Part shown: positions 48,901 to 54,900 of the stretch, one piece after another
Layout of the letters: the number at the start of each line of letters is the position of its first letter
Position numbering within the stretch: position 1 is the stretch's first letter
The notes under the pieces: generated by a model
Database searches by the model: none
What the model saw: only the letters and a program-made list of their open reading frames with translations
Told to the model about the DNA's origin: nothing
Translations under genes and position numbers: made by a program
NCBI GenBank assembly: GCA_963989385.1
Contig: OZ022512.1
Location: forward strand, 24,945,899 to 25,009,898
From: Ctena decussata
Taxonomy: Eukaryota; Mollusca; Bivalvia; Lucinida; Lucinidae
Direction of reading: 5' to 3'
DNA length: 64,000 bases

Positions 48901-51900
48901 TAAACGACTACTTTACAGAGCAAACAGCCCTTGATGACACACATGCTTCTCTTCCTGCAACTCCATTTGCTGAATTACATTCCCTGAGTTCTATTGCCAT
49001 TACCCCGGATGAAGTACAATCAACCCTTCAGTCTTTAGCTATTGGCAAAGCAGCTGGGCCAGACTCTATCAGCAATAGGCTTTTAAAAGAACTAGCAATT
49101 CCGCTCTCCGCACCATTATGTGATTTGTTTAATTTCTCCCTTCAGTCAGGCAAAGTCCCCTCCACTTGGAAAGAAGCAAATGCATCGCCCATTCACAAAA
49201 AGGATGACCCTTCAGTTATCTCAAATTATCGCCCCATTTCTCTTTTAAATACTATAGGTAAAGTCATGGAAAAGATTGTACATAAGCATGTTTTTAACTT
49301 CTGTAAAGACAATAGTATTATAACTGCATTGCAATCGGGCTTTGTTCCAGGGGACTCCACTGTTAACCAACTTGTGGATCTATACAATACTTTTTGTAAA
49401 GCTCTTGATGAAGGTAAAGAAGTGCGTGCTGTTTTTTGCGACATAAGTAAAGCGTTTGATAGAGTCTGGCACAGAGGTTTACTTTACAAGCTTAGACGCA
49501 TAGGCATTTCTGGTTCTCTCCTCTCTTGGTTTGCAAATTATCTTAAAGATAGAAGGCAACGTGTTGTCCTACCGGGAGCGTCCTCTAACTGGTCTTTTAT
49601 AAATGCTGGAGTTCCTCAAGGTTCTATTCTTGGTCCTCTTCTCTTTCTTATCTACATCAATGACATTGTTGAGAATATAAACTCATCTATCAGGCTTTTT
49701 GCCGATGATACTAGTCTGTATATTATCGTAGATGATCCAACAGATGCAGCTATGACTCTAAACTCTGATCTCTTAAAAATCCATAGATGGGCAGCTGATT
49801 GGCTAGTTTCGTTTAATCCTTCTAAGTCAGAGTCACTTATCTTTTCTAGAAAAGTCAATAAACCTTATCACCCGCCTTTATTTATGAATTACCAACAAGT
49901 TAATGAAGTGTCTTCTCATAAACACCTAGGTCTGTACCTTTCTAACAACTGTTCCTGGCATGAACATATTGACTATATTAAAGCTAAAGCGTGGCAACGT
50001 ATTAACACCATGAGGCGGCTAAAATTTGTACTGGATCGTACATCTTTGCAAATAATATACTTTTCTTTTATAAGGCCATTGTTGGAGTATGCTGATATTG
50101 TGTGGAATAACTGCACACAGTATGAATCATATCAACTTGAACAAATTCAATATGAAGCTGCACGCATTGTTACGGGTGCGACAAGACTTGTTTCTATTAA
50201 TTCTCTACTAACTGAAACAGGTTGGGAAACCCTTTCTTCTAGAAGGAAAAATCATAAGCTTGTAATGTTTTATAAAATGCAAAATAACTTATGTCCTGTT
50301 TACTTGTCTTCACTCGTACCTAGAACCGTTGGATCATCTGTTAGCTATAACTTACGCAATGCTGGTGATATTCAAACTGTCAATACTAATACTCAGCTTT
50401 ATTACTCTTCTTTTTTACCTTCAGTTATTAGGGATTGGAATGACCTTCCTGAAGAAATTCAAAATGTAACTAGTATAGCTGCCTTCAAATACAACCTTAA
50501 ACTTATGAGTAACATTATTTCACCCCCCTCGTATTATTCATCCGGAAATCGCACTTGCCAGATTTATCACACACGGATACGAACAAATTGTAGTTCCCTC
50601 AACCAGCATTTATTCTCTAAGCATATCATTCTAGATCCACTTTGTGCATGTGGTGAAGTAGAAGACTCCCGTCATTTTTTGCTTGAGTGTAACCTATACC
50701 AAAATATTCGAAATGACATGCTTGCTGCTGTTTCAAGGATTTGTTTACCTACACTCAACTCATTGTTGTATGGAAGTACAGCCGTTTCTGTAAACGACAA
50801 CATTATGATTTTTAAAGCTGTTCAAACCTTTATACACAAATCTAAGCGATTTCATCAGTAAATCTATCTGAATTCTAAACTAAGCATTCATCTTAACGTA
50901 TTGTTTTACTGCCTTTTGCCTAATAAATGTATTTGTTGTTGCTTCCGAAAGCATAGCTATACCTCGTGTTTTTATATGAATATCATAAGATAATAATGGA
51001 ATTTTCCTCCTTACCCCGTGGAGGCTACTATAGATATCTACATTGTTTCTCTTTACCCTTTAGGTTTTTGTGCTTAGCTTCTCTCTTTCTTTCTGTTCAT
51101 ACTAATTTTTTGTTTATGTTTTTTTCTTTTTCTTTTCTTCTACATTTTAATGTATTCCTAGGCAATTATCCGACCAATGTTAGAAGTAATCTCTGTTAAT
51201 CATGGGTCTGTAATTTGCAGTGTAAATATTCTGGGAGACAGATTTAAAAAAGTCAATACGACTTTCTTCTGAATCCCTTTTGTATGAATAGTTTATTTCC
51301 ATGAACTGTATTTGTATGTATCTGTATTATTTGTACAAATAAATAAAAAGTTTAAACTAAGATCAGAAGTGTTCTCGTGCTGCAACTCAGATAAGCCAGC
51401 TGTTTCTTTTTTCACAGATAGAAGCGCCACTGATGGTTGCCCCGTTGTTACCAGACATGACAAGATCAGAACTACACGCTGTCATGACAGGGGGCTTTGC
51501 AACAATTTCTGGATCTGTTCTGGGTGCTTTTATATCATTTGGTGTAAGTATATCATCATGCAGTGTGTAGATCTGCAGTTGTACATGTATAATAAATGAA
51601 CCTATTTTTCAGCAGGACCAGTTTCAGCGACACTAACAGCTGTTTAATCACAGTGTCAAAGTTATTATAAAAGGCCGTGTTTCTGAATAGATTAGTTTAG
51701 TGTGACCTTGTGACTATTTATGTCACCAAGTAAAAACAGGGAAAAGTAAAACACAAGTTTTTGGAAGTGTTTATGTCGATGATCTCTATTCTTCATTAAT
51801 TCATGAATGAAAGTCGGACCAGTTTCAGTGACATATCTACACAAATAGTAACTTTTGAAACTGATGAAAACACTGTAAAGATAATGGTACCTGTTAAAAA

Positions 51901-54900
51901 AAGTGTATCACAAAAAAATTAGTTTAATTCTATTGTATTTTTGAGATATTTTGTGTTAAATGTGATAATACACGATTTTGCTTCAAGATAACTTTATTTT
52001 AACAACTTTGGAGTAATTTCTCAGATTTGCAGAAAGTGTGTTCGAACTGTTACTGGTGCAGCATGTATTTCAAGACCATATAATTAGTCTTTATTGCTTC
52101 TTGGTTACGTCTTCAACTATAAAACTGAAACAGAACTTATCAAGTTCAGATAAAAGAAGTAAGTTACAAAAATCAGCTAATAAAGTTCATGAAAATTCAA
52201 CAGAGCCAAAAAGATTTTAAAAAAAACGAAAAAAAAAAAAAAAAAAACAATGCACAAAATTGGATTGCAGTGAAACACCTATTCCCTTTAAACTTTCAAA
52301 GATAGACTGATGTTCTTATCAAACATACAGAGAGGCAAATAACTTTTTATACAATACATGCTGCAAAGAAAAAAAAAGAAGCTTTGTTTTCAGAAATACT
52401 GACAGAACTTATAAAGGTCTCTGAAAGTGGTACAACACTGAACTGGTCTTCGTATGGAATTCTCAGTGCCTGCTTCGGCCGCCTTGTTTTTTTTCCTTGT
52501 TGTTCTTTTCCTACAATTCAATTCAAACATATTTTATTGCCTTTGCACAACAAGTACAAACAATGGGGTTGGGCTACAAGTTCTCACAACATTAGTTACA
52601 GCCCTCCCCCTAAAACCTATACAAAAAATTATTAAGGTATATACGTTTTTGCCAATTGATGGCAAATTGAGTTTACATATATGTGTACTTTTAAATTATA
52701 TATATATAATAATGAATGAAGAAGATAACAAATTATACAGTATTTAAAGCTGTTTTTTTTTTAGATTTTTTTTTTCAGATTCTTTCAAGAATTTGCACAG
52801 ATACGGGTGGCCTAAAATTAGTGAGATAACTGATGATGCAGATCTGTTTATATTTTTCAACAAAGAGGCTAAAAGCAAGCAAATAAACATGTGTTTTACA
52901 AATCTCTCTCGCTCTCTTAAGGCCTTAGAGGCTTGTCATATTGTTTTGGGTACAAATGTAAAGACTATACATATGGGTACTTAACATTTCTACTGTTTAC
53001 CCAAACAATACGATTCAAGTCCCTGTGGTAATAGTATTTATAGAACATAAGAAAATTTAAAGAGTAAATACACTTCAGGAACTGACTGAATCAGATCCCA
53101 AACCCTATCCCCAACATCAAAGGGAAAGATTGACAAAGACATTCCAACAAACAATAAATTACAAGTGATAAGCCGAGTCAGCAGCTCTTTCCCAAATAGG
53201 TGGCAACTCAGCTATCTTCACTGAATAAAATAATTTAGACCAACAGAAGGGTTAAAATGAAAACACAATAAGTTAAACAGCACCGAACATAAAACAAATA
53301 CGGAACATAAGAAACTTACACTTTTTTCGTACGAACTACTGACTCAATACATTCTGTTTCATGTCTTTATATGGCTAGGTTCCTGCCAACCACCTGTTGT
53401 CAGCGTCTGTGATGTCGGCCCCTGCGGCTCTGGCCATGTCTAAACTCTCCTATCCGGAAACAGAAGTCAGCAAAGCAACATCTAAGGACTTCGAGACCTT
53501 GCGACAGGCGTATGTTTACTATTATTACTATGATTATTACGTCCTAGTAAGGGCAAAGGTTGCAGTTGTGTTCAGCAACAAGGGACAGTGACTTGAATAT
53601 GTAAGAAATATTCGAAATATGAATGCAATGGGTTACGTGCAAAGAAAGAGATACCCGAAGGGCGTCACAAAAACTTTGCACTGAACACATTGCTTTCGTC
53701 TTCGTCTTCCGGTACAAGGTCAGGAGTCTTGTTAGACTGTAGAGGTTGACCTAACTGTAAAGGTTGACCTAACCTTTCATTCTTCCATGAATTTCCAAAT
53801 AATGAAATTTATATTTATACTAGGTCTATGTTTTCACATCAGTTTTGTTACTTATTCGTGAAGTTATGACTAATTTAACGCCAAGGAAAGGACGAAGAAT
53901 ATGTTTGATTATGACATGACGTAGATCGAACGTTACGTCGGCCAATCAACTGCTTGAATTATCCGTGGCATGGCTTACGCATAACGTCGCGTGAACGAGT
54001 GTTGTTCATGGATGTATAAACATCGTCAGCCCGGGTAGGGTTCATCTAGGGAAATTGTCGACGAGTGTAAATAAGTACATTATAAAGAAAAGAACAAAAT
54101 ACTTAGAGCATATGTAAACAGAGTGAAGACTTAGAACAGCCTGCAAATTTACGTTAAGATAATGCACGTTGTATAAACATGATATACACAGCAGATATTT
54201 CAGAATTTACCATTCATAAACCTTAACCAGCGAGCACGCAACGTTGTATCAGTATTGACTCAGCATCATGAAATACACGTCATGACGTTGACCAACGTTG
54301 ATACAACGTCGTTTAAGGAAATGTTCCTGAGACACATGTTCTTTTCAATCTTTCTTCTTTTTTTTCAGTCCAGAGCGTAATATCGTTGAAGCGGCGTCTA
54401 ACGGGGCTAACGCAAGCCTCAAAATAATAGGAGCTATTGTGGTCAATGTCATCGCCTTTTTGTCAATACTTGCCCTCTTCAATACGACCTTGACATTTCT
54501 TGGCAACCGAGTGGGTGTTGAAAATTTAACCCTCGAGGTAACAGAGCTCTAGATAAGAAGGAGTATTTGGTGATAATTAGGGATAATTTTTGTTAATTCT
54601 GCATAAAAACATATGTTGTGACCCCTCAACTGAACCGTCTCGACGAGACGGTTCAGATGAGGGGTCACAACATATGGTTTTGATGAGAAATAAAAAAATA
54701 TCCTTAATTATCATCAAATACTCCCTCTTATCTAGAGCTCTGGGTAATTTTCGTACTATAGAAATAAGAAATAATATCATGAAAAATAATACTAGAAATG
54801 AGAAGCAATATCATGTAAAATATTAATATACCCCTTTGACGTTTGCCTAAATATAAGCAGAGCTCTAGATAAGAGGGGTATTTAATGATAATTGAGGGAT

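Larger units (their letters stand above)
47170..51350 (+). mobile_element. LINE (APE-type non-LTR retrotransposon), near full length
   Basis: It holds one intact ORF (47505-50861) and a 3' UTR ending TTTGTACAAATAAATAAA at about 51347. It lies in CNT intron 6 in sense orientation, and its 3' end is about 70 bp before exon 7. The 5' border is uncertain: the coordinate given is only where the leader plausibly begins. No separate ORF1 with a recognisable domain was seen. CR1/L2-group membership is likely from the domain order but not proven. Confidence 0.8.
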
